Numbered from the stretch's first letter, positions 27,601 to 40,400 are shown. The stretch is DNA of 64,000 nt from Gonatopus flavifemur (GCA_018340375.1 JAFFJZ010000003.1:9486001-9550000), one strand, 5' to 3'. The notes: generated by a model from the sequence alone, not told the origin. Numbers and translations: made by a program.

Positions 27601-30600
27601 TCCGATTCCCTTCCTACTTTCTAAAACTCATATCCCCGTGTTAGAATTGCCATCGAAGCGTTTTCCCTCATATAATCCTTATTGTTAACTGCCTCCAAGA
27701 CCATAATATCCTGTCGAGTAAAGGCCAGCAAGAGGAGGATTAATACTTGTTGGGACTAATTGTGTATCGTGTAGGGAAGTGCCAGCTCATCCACCTTTGG
27801 TTCTTCGAGACATCATCCTTCGTAGTTTCGCTCATTTGACGTGTATACGAATTTATTCGTGTATTCACGTGAGTGATGTTATTAACTCTGTGTCACGAAT
27901 AATTGATTGCATTAACAAAAGAATTGTAGTTGTGAAGATATCTTGAATATCTTCTCTGCTCATACCTGTAAGATTATAAATAATTTCTAAATCCCCAGCT
28001 TGGAGAAGAACAAAATGACAAGTTACAAATCTTGAATCTTAGAAATAATTTGTATTTTAATTATATTTTACACATAGATTCTTAGAAGGAATCTATTATC
28101 ATTCTACCGGTTCATGAGTTCTATACGTATAAGAGAATAACGATCTTGGAAGACACGAAATTCAGTCCAACGGTAACTAACAGAGTCGTCCTCATCATCC
28201 TAAATAATCGTAATACGTGTGTGAGGTGGATATGGAAGTGTTAGGGACCACCGTGCCCGAACGAACTTAACTTGGCTGGCAATAATAAAATGATATAGGA
28301 GGCAAAATATGCATTTAAATTATCGCCCCACGATAATAATTTGCATACCACCGCGGCACCTCTTCATCCTCGTTTCACCCGCTACTTCGATATGCCCTTA
28401 CAAACTCTCCCCTTATCCCACTACTCGACTCTCTCATCTTCTTTCTTCTTCCTTCTTTTGTTTCTCCCACTCCTTACTGAGAACGTTCGTTCGTTCGTTC
28501 GTTCGCTTAGTTTAGCCTCGTTTAATTTAAATAATACTTCTCGAAGCCCATCTCTAGCCCCCTCAATCCCCGCGCGATGCTGTGCCGCACCGTGCCCAAG
28601 ATATACATAAAATCGCCATAACATTGTAAATTATAACTGATACCGGCTTATATCGCCCTGGCGCCTCGTTCATGAAAAGCACCAACGTCGGATATATCCG
28701 TACCACTCGCTCTTATTCGTACACTCCTTTATATGTGTGTACTTCTCATCCGTACGATTACCAAAAGGATGCCTAAAGGGCTCTATCTCTTTTTCCCCCT
28801 CTTCGTTAGCTGATTAAGGTACACCAAATGAGGCTGCTTGGCCTCCCCACGAACCATCAATTTCGAATCGTGTTTATGCGGAGCAGAGAAAGAACCAACA
28901 CCGTTCGTGCTTCAATTTGTCCACGAATGTATTTTCTTTTTTTCTTCGTTACGATTGTTTTATCTTTCAGGTCAGTGAGTGTCCATTGTAGTCCTTTTTC
29001 ATATATACTGTATTCAGAATAGAGGAAAAGAAATAATATATCATAAGTTGAATAATGTTTTGAAATTCAAACAGTTTCATTTATTCACGAGAAAAGATGT
29101 AATTTTAATAGAAAAATAGGATCGTACGATACCATTTTCTCGTAAAAAGAGAAATTTATCGACCTAAACATACCGAAATCTTTCACATCTTTCGCCCGCA
29201 TTTTTCAAAGATACAACCCCCTGTGTATCTTGCACTCGTACGTGGTTTACGATATTCGTATACTCTAAAGCATTTTCGCATATCTATAACTGCATATTTC
29301 AAGTGGAGTCCGAGCTTATAGTTATGAGTAGCAGGAACGACGGGTAGTCAAAGAGGAGAAGGCGCCAATCACCATACGCATGGCCGCGACACACGCATTC
29401 ATAAACGGGAACATCCGGTGGTCTCGCTGAAGGATATGGTCACAAACTCCGTACAATGTAAACGATCGGTAGCGTGTAAGAGGCACAAAGGATTATATAT
29501 TCCGTTCACTGGACTCCGTATCTTCCACTCGCGTCGGTGTATATGGATCGTTCACGAGTACAGGAGTTCACGCGTGTAAGTCATATTTGAATACAGAAAT
29601 AAGACTGTCTGTGTGTAATACACGTATACACGGTGATGGAGAGGAGAGAGGACGATATAGAATTTTAATATAGTGCTTTACGAGCACGATTGTCCGCTAT
29701 TTTACGGGCGTTATAGGACGGCCATTTGAATTCTTAGATCTGCATACTTTGCGGAATTGCGTGGCCCTGTGCAGGTCGCAATGACGTGGCGATGAGAATA
29801 AATTCATGGAGCTTGAGGTGGAGGTGAGATGAGATGAACTCTCCCCATTGTCCACAAAGAAGAATGAAAGGATCAAAGGATTAAATCTGTTTCCAAAACT
29901 ACTCGATTCATCGAACGAACTCGAGTTTTTTAAATTAGAATGAAATTAAAATATCTCTCCCCAGACTCAATAAGAAAGATCAGATCAATCATGAAAATGG
30001 GATCAATATGGCGAACAAGAGGCTCGAATGAATGCAAATGGATTTGAAATTGAGCGGGATGTTTTCATTCGGAAAGATAATATAAATATACGAGATCGTA
30101 ATAGAGAGTCGCCAAGATGGAACCTTGAACACGTGGTGAGACTATATAAGAGCGGGTATTTCATATCGCGTCTGCTAGAATCCCATTTGATTATCATAGA
30201 ATTCGAGTTTCTTTGATCCAGCGGTGGATTATTAATACTCGAGTGAACTAGGCTTCGTTCACGCTGAATTCACTTTTCTCATTTTCCTCACCGGGAACTC
30301 TCGTTCGACTGACTTATGACATTTGTCATAACATGAATATTCTTAGATGAGATATTCGAATGGTAGGTATATATAATATATACGACGAGGAAATTGGATT
30401 TTATTGTTTCGTAAATCATCAGGATGGAATTTTTTTGCATCGTTTAATAACCCCGATAATCGCACATGCAAAAAAATTACTTGTCATATTTACCACAACG
30501 TGAAATGAAATTTGGGAAGGAACAATTTTGGAGTATAATTTATTAATTAAATCTACCACAATTTGTTTGAAATGGGGATAGGAACTGTACCCGTCCCAAC

Positions 30601-31593
30601 ATTTATTGCAAACAATTTTACTATTTTAATAGGAATCTTATCAATGTCATTCCTCGAAAAATGATTGGAACTTTCTTGTGAAACGTGATTTTCGTAATTT
30701 AACGATACCATTCGTACTGTCATGTCAGATATTTAATAGGAATTCTGAATAATGCCTCATCCCGATGCGTATAATATGTGAAAGCAATAAGTTAATCGCG
30801 TTAGGAGTTCCGTTGATTAAACGAACGATCAGGCTGATGATGGCTGTCTTCATGACGCAAAGGGACATATTGTTGACGTACCAATGGGTGCGGCATTGTC
30901 CAACAACGAAGGCATTAATACAAAACTCGATTGTCATTCGTCGTTTGTCACGCACCCCTGATTACGTCAATTAATTAACTCCGTGTATAAAATAATACAT
31001 CCTGACATCCAAATGAATGATCAATAATTCATGTGTGAGACCCAATGTTATTTCGTGGTATGTGTCGTGCATGTCAATATCTGAAGTTTTGTGGAATAAT
31101 AGGGTACAGTTTAACCGATTCATTAGGATCTTTCAAATACTGCATATTCATTGAACTGGTCAAATTGTGAATTGGTGCGATAGTTCGATAACTCGTTTCT
31201 TTTCCTGATGGTTACAATATTGGAAGGAAAAATGAATGATAAAACTCGCAAAGGTAGACCTAGATTAAGTAAGCAAGATCCACCGAAATGTTACTGCGCC
31301 GCAAAGTAGTGGCATCCTTTGGCTATCGACAGATGTCGCTTTGAACCCCGTGCCTTTGGATTAAGGCACTTGAAATTGAGGTAGAATGGAGTTGGGGTGG
31401 ATTTGACCACAGTGTGGTAAACAAAGGTTAAAATGGTTTGCACACCAAAATTTGTTTGAATTTTCATAAAGGCTGTGGTGAATTTAATACATAAAAGTTA
31501 CTTCCAAATTTTGTGTATGGAATTTATACATTTTTTTCTAATAACGCAACTAAAATTAATATTCTAATCGATGGTCACTCTAATAGAAATACT
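21601..31593. other. Gene-free interval
   Basis: No exon or full mobile element is recognised. It is AT-rich to about 25000, then GC-richer between about 25700 and 29900, with a (CGTT)n microsatellite and several short open frames in overlapping frames that show no domains. One palindromic word, AAAGGATCGATCC, near 21340 also occurs at about 690. Confidence 0.45.
28484..28505. repeat. (CGTT)n microsatellite
   Basis: Five and a half tandem CGTT units in a pyrimidine-rich context. Confidence 0.85.
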
Positions 31594-31680
31594 CTACATT
31601 GAAAAAAAATCCCTCGAAACGATCTCAAAGTTCCCCTCTAAACGAGGAAGCAATATTATTTTTATAGCAATAATATTTAG

Positions 31681-32415
31681 TAGGGGTGTGCGGGTACCCG
31701 AGTCATCGGGTTTTTATCGGGTCGGGTCGGGTCGGGTACCCGTCGGGTCGGGTTTTTCAATTACCCGAGTTTTTCGGGTACCCGATTACATTCGGGTAAT
31801 TCAAATATAGCAAACGTTTTCCTCAGCAGGAAATATTGTGACAGCAACTCGATCAAGATTGCTGACAAAACATGTGGGAGAGTTGTGCTTCCTCCATTCA
31901 AATTTAAAAATATGGAAAAAGAATGATATTTATAAGAAGAATATTTATTTTCATTGATGTTCAAGATTCTATATTGTGGTTACTAAATACGAAAATAGAT
32001 AATATATTATTTATGAGATATAAATGTGATTATATTTTTTAATTGAATTAGAAAATAAATATAAACATTCCATGAAGCAATTTGGAGATTTCTTAATCCG
32101 CTGCATAATCAATTACATGGAGTAACAACCCTAATAGACTTGTAGTGAATATGGCATTCTCCATATTAGAATCGAATTCATATGAAATCCCCTTATTCCT
32201 ACAACCGCTCAAGACAATTTGTCCTTAAAATATCAACGGCAATGGCAACTTCGAATAGAAGTTGAAAATATTAAATTTAAGCGATTTTATTATATTCGGG
32301 TACCCGACTTGGAAAACCCGATTTAATCGGGTACCCGACCCGACCCGACCCGAAAAGAAATACAAATACCCGAACCCGACCCGACCCGATAAAAAGTGCT
32401 ACCCGCACACCCCTA
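31681..32415 (+). mobile_element. Internally deleted hAT transposon with 8-bp target duplication
   Basis: The element begins TAGGGGTGTGCGGGTA and ends with the reverse complement (ACCCGCACACCCCTA). It is flanked on both sides by the identical 8 bp ATATTTAG (31673-31680 and 32416-32423), the signature of hAT elements. Both subterminal regions are packed with GGGTCGGGTC and GGGTACCCGA words, in opposite orientation at the two ends, as expected for transposase-binding subterminal repeats. The interior keeps a piece of the transposase C-terminus (next entry). At 735 bp it cannot encode a whole transposase, so it is a non-autonomous derivative. Confidence 0.9.
31814..31957 (+). pseudogene. hAT transposase C-terminal (hATC dimerisation) fragment
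   Basis: A 47-codon open stretch ending in TGA reads TFSSAGNIVTATRSRLLTKH then VGELCFLHSNLKIW. This is the conserved end of hAT transposases (vFSsaGnivt..RsrL....v..l.fL..Nl). The catalytic and zinc-finger regions are absent, leaving only the 3' end of the original gene between the terminal repeats. Confidence 0.8.
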
Positions 32416-32515
32416 ATATTTAGCTATTATAGCTATCTGGAGTATAATAACTGCAGCTATCTGTGATGACGATACTTCAGATCGTTACCAAAAACCACAC
32501 TTTTTTTCAATGTAG

Positions 32516-35500
32516 TGATTCTTTCGACTATTACGAGAACCTACCAAGCCTTGTAAGTCCTTTACAAGGGTGCTTTGAAACTACGTTAGGCCTGGTCAAT
32601 GACTAGAGTAATTTCTACTAGATCATCACTAAAATTTTCGAAATAAAGAAACATTTGTCCAAATTTGGGCTCTGTGCCGCAATAAACGAAGTAGATGCTG
32701 ACGATTATAAGATGACAACTGTTTCTCTCGTTAAATTTATAGTTTGGAACTTGGAGTGTTAATGAAGATCACCCGATCACAACATAAACATTTTCCATTG
32801 TTCATTCTTTCCTATTCCTAATAACATGAAAACGCAATTATACATTCACGAATGATGATTTAATAATATAAAATCAAGATGTTCATAACAATGTAGGAGT
32901 TCCATCGTAAACACCACGCGCGACTCCCGTGCAGGGTGTGCGATTCCAAGTTCCAAACTAATAAGGCAACACACAAGCATACAAAGAGGTGTGGAAGGCA
33001 TGATCAAACAGGAAAGGACAACTGAGCAACGATAGAAGCAGTAGGGTTCAAGTTTCCCTCATACCAAGATACGTATACGAGGTGAGAGAAGAGGAGGAGA
33101 ATCACCGATTACGTTTACGTAGGTAGTTGATCGTCTACAAGAGACAACCAAATTGGATAAGTTGGAAGGAGTGCAAGATTGTTTCTATCCAACTATTATT
33201 ACGTTACTGCAATATAAAAAGTATCCTTGAAAATAGAGAAGAAACAAATTTCCAGAACGATTGGAGTTACTTGAACGAAAAAATAACAGAATTTGCCAGT
33301 TAGGATAATACCCCGTCGTGTAGTTTATAGACGGAAAAAAGATAGGTGGTGGGCGGAGAAAAAGGTTAGCAGCAACAGCGGCAAGGGAATGACGTCGGTG
33401 TAAATTTGCATTGAACGAAATGAGGCACTATGGGGCATTCCAGTCCGAATTTAATAGCTTCCCAACGATTAACTGTATTTCTTCTCCCTCATCCTCGCGG
33501 AACTTCCATTTCCCATTCTTCGTCATTCTACATATACATTCACTCTTTATACTCTGTCCCTGTTTCGTGCGTACGAAAGGACATACCTCACCTATGTTAT
33601 AGTCCATCCTCATGATGTGTATGCACTGTCCGAACGTTGTAAAATAATTGACTGTACCGTTAAATTCTACTTCATTGATTGTATTTTTATAAATACAAGA
33701 TTTAGATTTCAAATATATATCGGTATACAAATAAAACACCGATCGAAGCTCCCATTTGAATATAATAATTCGTAATCGGAAAGAAGAAAATTTCATTTTC
33801 TTCCCCCTTTTGCCCCTTTGAACCATTTTTTCACGTTTATTTTCAATAAGTTGCTCATACGACAAGTTGCTTTCGGAGACCGTTAGCCGAGCTATGTGTG
33901 AAAGGCCGCTCTGCGGCAGCCAATAGTTTCCAGGCTAGCGAAGGCGCCACGGGGGTTATAGGGCATAATTTAGTGGACAGTTTGATATACAAACAATCTT
34001 TAATGAAATTCTTGGTGTTCATTAATAACGCATTACAGCCTCGGTACTCGGGTGTCTGTGTCGGTGTGTCGGCATCGGTACCCGGGAATACCTCACACTT
34101 TACTACTTTCTCCCTCTCTTCCACCGTTCACATTCTCTTTCTCTGTCCCAACGTCTCATCCCTCTCTCGTGTAGCTTTTGGTCCTACTACACCGTGCTGC
34201 CAACTCGACACCCTTTATCGTCCTTGGTTTCAACTACCCTCTTTTCGTTATCTCTCGTTCCTTCCTACAAAGCGTATCGTCGTATCTTCCTCGCGTCATT
34301 TGAGAGCAGGTAAATGATTTGATTATCCGACAATTAATCCCAACGTATCGTACGTATAAAAACAAACTCTAGAATTTGAAATAATTATTTAATCCTTCTT
34401 ACGTTGAATTTCAAAGTTCTGTTCGTACCGCGATAACAAGTCTTTAAACACAAGCTGGAGGAAAAAGATGAGAAAAAAGTAAGAGACAGAGAGGTTAAAA
34501 GGAAATAGCGTATAGGGTACTTTGGATTTTAAGAAACCGTGACAGGTCCCTCGTGATGTCTATCTGACTGGTGCTTAGCAAGAACGCAGGATGTTAATGG
34601 CTTTCTTTTTCCTCCTCTCTTCTGCTGTATTCTTCAACAGGAGCAGGACCGAAGTAGGAAGGTAACGTCGGGATGGATGTGTTCACATTATATATACCCT
34701 CTGTTCTTTTAATTTCTTCAAAGGGCACCTCTCCTCCTCCTTCTCCGTTCGTCGGATTAATAAGGCGTCGACAATGTTACGTCTTTTTTCTTACTCTCCC
34801 TGAAACGGGACAGCTACCAAAGTGAATGAGGGCTGTGAGAAGGAAAGAAAAAAAATAACATCAGTAGAGAATAAGTGAAACAAAAAGAAGGATAGAAAAA
34901 TTTGAAGAGAAAAAGAAAGAGAGGGAGGGGGAGGGGGGGGATAAAAAAAGGAAGTAGCTTCTTACTATGGATGTTTCAACAGGCAAGAAACAGGATGAGG
35001 TGAGCTGCTGTTGATAAATGTGTTCCTAACAGCGAGAAATGAAGAAAAAGGATAACGCGATACGTTCTGTCTTTATTTTTCTCACGTTTTACGTTTTATA
35101 CGATGCTATACCACCAACGACAAGAAAACGACGACGACGATGACTACGACGACCCCAAGGAGTGCGTCTTAATGAGGAGAGAACTTTTAAACGCGCGCGA
35201 AACTTCATTCGCTGACGTCGAAACAGACTTAAAAGATCTACTTCCATTCCTTTTTGTACATATACATGGAAATGTATGTATATGTATCGTTCCACTCTGC
35301 CACTCTCATTTATGTTGTTTCTTCCAGCATTTCTCTATCTTTTGAAACATGCATTTTTTATTGCATATACAATGCATATATTATTCCATTAAATTTCATG
35401 GAATCGATTCATTCCGGTGTTTGCTCAAATGTGAGAAATGACATCTAATAGGTGTTTCCTTCGCATCCAGCAAATATGAAAAGGAGTCCGAACAATTCAG

Positions 35501-36943
35501 GAATTTCTTCGATAATAAATAGCGATATAACGGGTGCTCAAGATACACATAGTTAATGCTTGACTCTGGAATGCGAATGGCTGCCTCTGAGTAACGACGT
35601 TAGGTTGCCTGATGCCTCCTCCCTCTCCCGTATGATATTTTAAACACACTCGCATACATTTATACACGTGCCAGCCGACACAAGTTACGTATTTTACAGT
35701 AAATACTGAAATGCGACTTTGCGTATTTGTTGACACACATAGGAAGACCGAGTACAGAGAAAGGTTACCACCGCGAAACATCACAAACCTTGTATATTTG
35801 TATATGTGCGCGCACGTTGACAACGCCTTAATATGAACAAATGCTGGACTATATCTCAACAAGGGTTTGCTTTGCATTATTCGACTAAAGTCCTCGTTTG
35901 CTATCCTTCTGCGAAATATCCGACAGCCTCGCGCGCATATTACATCTCGGTCGTCGTCCATTATTACGACAACCACCGCAACTTTGTGATCATTTTCATT
36001 TCGTTCATTTATTATCTTCGTACGTAATCATGTATTCATATTCATCGAAAACCACAAATCGAAGCCTGATCCACCGACAAGGGGAAACACCGAATTATCC
36101 GTCGTATTTCTTTCTTCCCTCTTCTCTCTATCTTCCTTCATCCTTTAACGCGAAGACGAGAAGCAGTTATAAAAACAAACTACCGAGGAGAAGAAAATAC
36201 TCAGCCTCTGGGTAAAAGTGATTGCCCCTTGATACGCGAACGACGATCTCCACCTGCGGGGATGCCGGCTTCTCGTAATGATGTTCGCGTTCGCGAACTT
36301 AGTTCGAAATTAAATATCGGGGCGAAGAGAGGAGTAGGTTACGAAGAGGAAGAGGTGGAAAACACAGGGAAGAGGCCACACGTACTCCTCCTTGTCGTCT
36401 TTGTCGTGGCGGGGTGCACCTGTTTGTTTCCCGAACCGAGCTACGATAAAAATCAAACTAAAAAACAAACGATGGGGTAGGGAGGGGGAGGGGGTAGAGA
36501 GGAGGGGAAAGGACGGGATCGTATTATAAAGTTTTTTAATCGATAGACGATGCGCTCTTTTCTTCGAGAAGAAAAAAGTACGGGGTGCCGAAAAGGGAGA
36601 AAAAAGGAAACGAAGCGATCAGGCGAGGAAAACCACGACGGCGTGCTTACCGGATCGTGTAATAATGAATTTATAATTCATAAACGCGAAAAACGATTTC
36701 TCTCATTTTTTTCTTCTTTTGCTTCTTCCTCTCACTTCGGTTTCCTTTTTGCGGAAATGAGCGATGAATACCTAGACGCCTCATTATTCTTTTCATTTTT
36801 CATAGTTGAATTTTAATAAATAAGAACTTTTTCAATTTTATCTTAAAACTTTCGATGATCGAAAACGGAGAATGCAGTTGTTCACGAGAGAAATCATTTA
36901 GGGGAACTTGAGAATTTAATGGATCGATTTATTTCTTTTGCAG
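32516..36943. other. Interval upstream of the Nup88 exon; no exon found
   Basis: The DNA is GC-richer from about 33900 to 36700, with purine tracts, a GAC-type stretch at 35119-35160 and open frames of 139-159 codons on either strand (33428-33865, 33898-34317, 35497-35976) that lack recognisable domains. The missing Nup88 5' exon should encode a segment with a VW pair and CVLTLN-like residues ending in YQ; I did not find it here or further upstream. Confidence 0.45.
34905..34945. repeat. Purine tract with G-run
   Basis: AAAAAGAAAGAGAGGGAGGG then a run of Gs and poly-A. It is a simple repeat; a similar GGGAGGGGGAGGGGG tract is at 36479-36500. Confidence 0.7.
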
Positions 36944-37113
36944 ACGCTTCAACCAACGGATCCACCGATATTCGAAGTTTCCAATTTGTCGATCAACGAT
37001 ACCGTAACGCAATTAGCGATATGGGGACATCTCGGCATCGCTTTAATGGAATTGCCCAGAAGATGGGGCAAAGACGCATACTTTCAAGGAGGGAAAGAGG
37101 TTATCATTTGTAT
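36944..37113 (+). CDS. Nup88: Nup88, isolated 5' coding exon
   Basis: This 170-bp exon lies between a good acceptor (atttcttttgcag) and a strong donor (tat|gtgagt). It encodes 56 residues in one frame, with PPIFEVSNLSINDTVTQLAI, then a WGHLG stretch, then ALMELPRRWGKD and FQGGKEV. From family knowledge this matches the Nup88 N-terminal beta-propeller stretch (PPLFEV ... VAVMELPKRWGK ... GGK in vertebrates). The exon ends with two bases of a codon. The exon at 53383 begins with the one base needed to complete it, so the two join in phase across a 16.3-kb intron. The exon starts at about residue 75 of the usual protein, so one or more upstream coding exons (about 70 codons) are missing; I could not find them in positions 1-36943. 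The identification is strong. Direct joining to 53383 is inferred from phase and from the length fit with the family. Confidence 0.86.
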
Positions 37114-38679
37114 GTGAGTATGCAACATTATTCTATCAAGTGCAACTTGTTTTTATTTTTCACACGAAAGGTTGGAATTTCGTTGGAATCGAATGGTCAG
37201 AAAGATCAGCGGTGGATAGAGTTTTTTTTCAAAGAGGAAACAAAATACGAAATAAAGGTAATTGCACGACGTTCTAATCACCCGAAAGATTAGAAGCGCA
37301 GAGTAGACGTTGTCGTTGTTGAGTGGAGCGACAGGGTTTGGATGAGAAGAATAACAGAGAAGGGGGTAGGAAGCGTTGTCGTTGGCTAATGTTAGCGAGA
37401 CAGTAGCAGTCTCGATGTGGCATGTGTCGTTGATGAGGCGGTTAGTATTCAGCGGTGCTTCCTGCCCTGAGAACTTTTGAAAACTAACCGAGTAAAGCCA
37501 CCTTAATTCCATAAGAGAGGGAGGGAGGGAGGCCAAAGGGGTTCAGGCCGTCATCGTAACGCCATCTTAATTGTAGGATATTAGGATGCTTTTAGATGGC
37601 GAAGAGCAAGCAAACTGATGCGCGTGATATTAAATAAACATTTCATATCCCAGCAACTTTTGATTATCTTTTTCATTCTCTGTTTATCCATCAGTTTATG
37701 TGCATGTATTATATGATATCTTATAAAAGAATGATAATTTTCCTTTCAATGTACTTTTTGATCATATTTCCTTCTTTTCTCCCTATTACTCCATTTAATC
37801 AAATTGAATAAGTGGCAACCAAGGTTGGATTCGAGTAAATTCCTTCGCATAATGTGAACCGAGTGCAGAATACATTCTATGTTATCTTCCTCAACTTCCT
37901 GCTAATTCATAATTCCGAACTTTTTCCGTACTTCCTTTGGATGTAAAGTGAGAAAACAAAGGTCTCTTTCATATACACCGAGAAGAGGCACGGGAAAAGC
38001 GACCAAACGATTAAACAAACTAACTGAGATAGAGAGAAGAGGATTCGAATTAAGGACGCGCCACGTTTAAAGTGTAAAGTTTTTGTTTTCCGGCTGTTGT
38101 TTCACCTTCAAGCATTTCGTTTGGTCCGCTAAATAGTGCTAGAACAACAGCGACAACACCTGGAATTGGGGGAATTTATTGGAACGCACGTGCCAGACCA
38201 CCATAATTTGCATCGCCATTATGTACGTGTATTCGTATACATGTATATAAAATAAGAGTCAAGCAGTTTGTAAAAGAGTCGCTCGCGCAGCCATTAGAAC
38301 GGATCTCCGGGATTTAACGTCTTCTTTCTACCATCCGAGATTAAGCGAGGCAATAAATGGACTTTATACTCCATTGTGCACAAAACTTCTAGTAAATGCT
38401 TTGAAGATCTTGGGGGCAGCTCGGCTGGTGAGGAGAGAAAAAAGAGGAAAGAGGAAAGAAATACATCAAAAGTCGTAATACCGTCTTCATTTCGAGACTT
38501 AATATCCTGAAATTTTATGTTCATTTTTGTAGAAGTACTCCACGGGCGATCGTTGTAACAATTAGTTCTTGAAATCGTGTTTCCGAGGGAAAGGGCATTG
38601 ACGTTCCTTTCTGAGATCTTGAAATTTTATTTCCGTTACCTGAAATACCTATGGTATTTCTGTTGAATAATGATAAGGA

Positions 38680-38712
38680 TAATATATATATATATGTATA
38701 TGTATATATTAT
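38680..38712. repeat. (AT)n microsatellite
   Basis: An ATATATATATAT run continuing as GTATATGTATATATT. Confidence 0.75.
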
Positions 38713-39494
38713 GCTGATAAATAATTCAATGAATTTGAGAGTGTATTAAGTAATGTCGAGGAAGATATTTTGTCCTCTCACAAACGTAGAGGAGGAATAA
38801 AAGGAGAAGGAAGTAAAAGATTCATCCCTTTACCCAATTCTAGCCCAGAGGATTAAGTAAATGGTGGCAATAATAGTGATTATTCGGATTATGATATCAG
38901 AGCGCGAAGTGGGTTCGCGCCTGGACTTACCAGGAGCTACTAACTGCCGCGACGCCAAATCCTGACTTCAAGACACCGGATTAAAACTATTATGTGGTCC
39001 TCCTCGGTCTCCTTCTTGCGAATCCTTCGACCTGCTTCGATAAACCTTCTTCTTTGCCCGAAACGAGAGTTTCAAATCGTTTCAAATGAATTCGGAAAAT
39101 TTGAAGAACAGTGTGATTTGTTTACCACAAAAAAAAACTTGTAAAATTTTTTATCCTATTGAATCGGTATATGAATGATTTAAAATTTACTTCGAGCTAC
39201 CACAATTTCAGTTGATTTTAGTGCCTCACAAGTGCCTTGTCTAAGTCGTCTAGGATGAACTATCCAGTAGATGAACGATTCATAAAAGAAGTAACTATTA
39301 CGAATTCTTGCTACACTAAAATAACTCGATTGTTCTCACAATAGATGTAACTTCTGATGAAAACACTCGAATCATTTGAATGTAGCAGACATTTTTAATA
39401 GTTATTTCTTTTATGGATCTTTCATCTATTGGGTACTTCACCCTACTTTTTATTTAGTTCAGCATTACATGACTCTTCAACTCCTACCGATGTG

Positions 39495-39560
39495 GAAAAA
39501 TTGTCAAAATTGTATATAAACTGTATTGAATCATATATAAAGTCATATGATTCTGAAGAT
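39495..39560. repeat. Dispersed AACTGTATTGAATTATATATAAA repeat, copy 3
   Basis: This copy reads AACTGTATTGAATCATATAT then AAAGTCATATGATTC. It lies within the Nup88 giant intron, 18 kb from the other copies. Confidence 0.5.
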
Positions 39561-40049
39561 TTCTCCGTTCGGGTGGAACATTTCTACTAAAGTAGTTAAA
39601 CATATTTCTTTGGGTTAACCTCATACCGATTGAATGATTTGAACAATCTAAATTTGATAAGAAATATATTCATTTAAATATGATTTGGTTATTGTTAACA
39701 AATATGAATTTCTTGATACAATACAATGTTTGGTTATCTTATTTGCATGTAACCATACCTACCATACCTCTTACAAATTTTCCACCAAATGTGTTAATTC
39801 GTGAAAATAAAACCCCTCTTCTAGAGCACAAAAATGACGAATAGAGTAATGAATGGGTACAAAAACGGTACATAATTTTCACTACGGTTCATTCAATTGT
39901 GCCAATTTGACTGTGCCAGCCTCCACTACATTGTACATTATCTTAACCGCAGCCATGATGAATAAGCATTCTTCACAGTTGTCGACCACATTATCAAACC
40001 TTTAATTGAAATTCAAACTATTCGAACATAGCCTCCGTGTATTACGAAT

Positions 40050-40400
40050 GACTGATCTATTTCCTTATTCATTTCTTTCACCAAAACCGTACCTATTCAC
40101 CTATTATTTTCGTGACTATTGCGTTGAAATCACCCGTTATAATTAAATTCTTGTCCCCTTTCATACGTCCTATAACACTTCGTATGCCTTCATAAACTTC
40201 GCCTGTTTCATTATCTTCATAACTGGACCAAGGTATATATCCCTGTACCACGATTACGCTTGCTATATAAAACTTGTAATTGATTTTCCTATTTCTCTTG
40301 AAATTGAAATTCCAATTCCTGCAGTATGAATTTCGAATCCTCCGCCAGGTCTTCTGCTCCTGATATCTTGGCTATCTGATATTCACTTTTCGAAGAATGT
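40050..40400 (-). mobile_element. Remnant of a non-LTR retrotransposon endonuclease (APE) domain
   Basis: The minus strand between about 40290 and 40093 is open and reads ASVIVVQGYIPWSSYEDNE, TGEVYEGIRSVIGRMKGDK, then NLIITGDFNAIVTKIIGE and a stop. GDFNA preceded by a hydrophobic strand, with a preceding YxPxS-like turn and an E..FYE-like helix, is the hallmark of the apurinic-endonuclease domain of LINEs. Upstream (to about 40400) a second frame carries RRPGGGFEIHTAGIGISISR, suggesting a frameshift. It sits inside the giant Nup88 intron. Confidence 0.65.

Larger units (their letters stand above)
31594..32515. repeat. Older inverted-repeat element split by the hAT insertion
   Basis: CTACATTGAAAAAAA at 31594 is mirrored by TTTTTTTCAATGTAG ending at 32515, and a second matching patch lies further in (ACGATCTCAAAG against ACGATCTGAAG in reverse complement). 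With the hAT and one copy of its target duplication removed, the two ends enclose roughly 180 bp containing AGCTAT-rich sequence. It is best read as a MITE-like element that later received the hAT. Confidence 0.6.

Noticed and set aside
33898..34317. 139-codon plus-strand open frame
   Set aside because: The composition is low-complexity Ser/Leu-rich from a TC-rich stretch. There is no domain, and an equally open frame lies on the other strand.
35497..35976. 159-codon minus-strand open frame
   Set aside because: There is no recognisable motif, splice structure or codon pattern like that of the real genes. It is probably chance in GC-richer DNA.
38900..38990. Minus-strand GC-rich stretch with consensus donor CTG|gtaagt
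   Set aside because: It has no open frame, no polypyrimidine acceptor and no partner. It could be a non-coding exon, but nothing else supports it.
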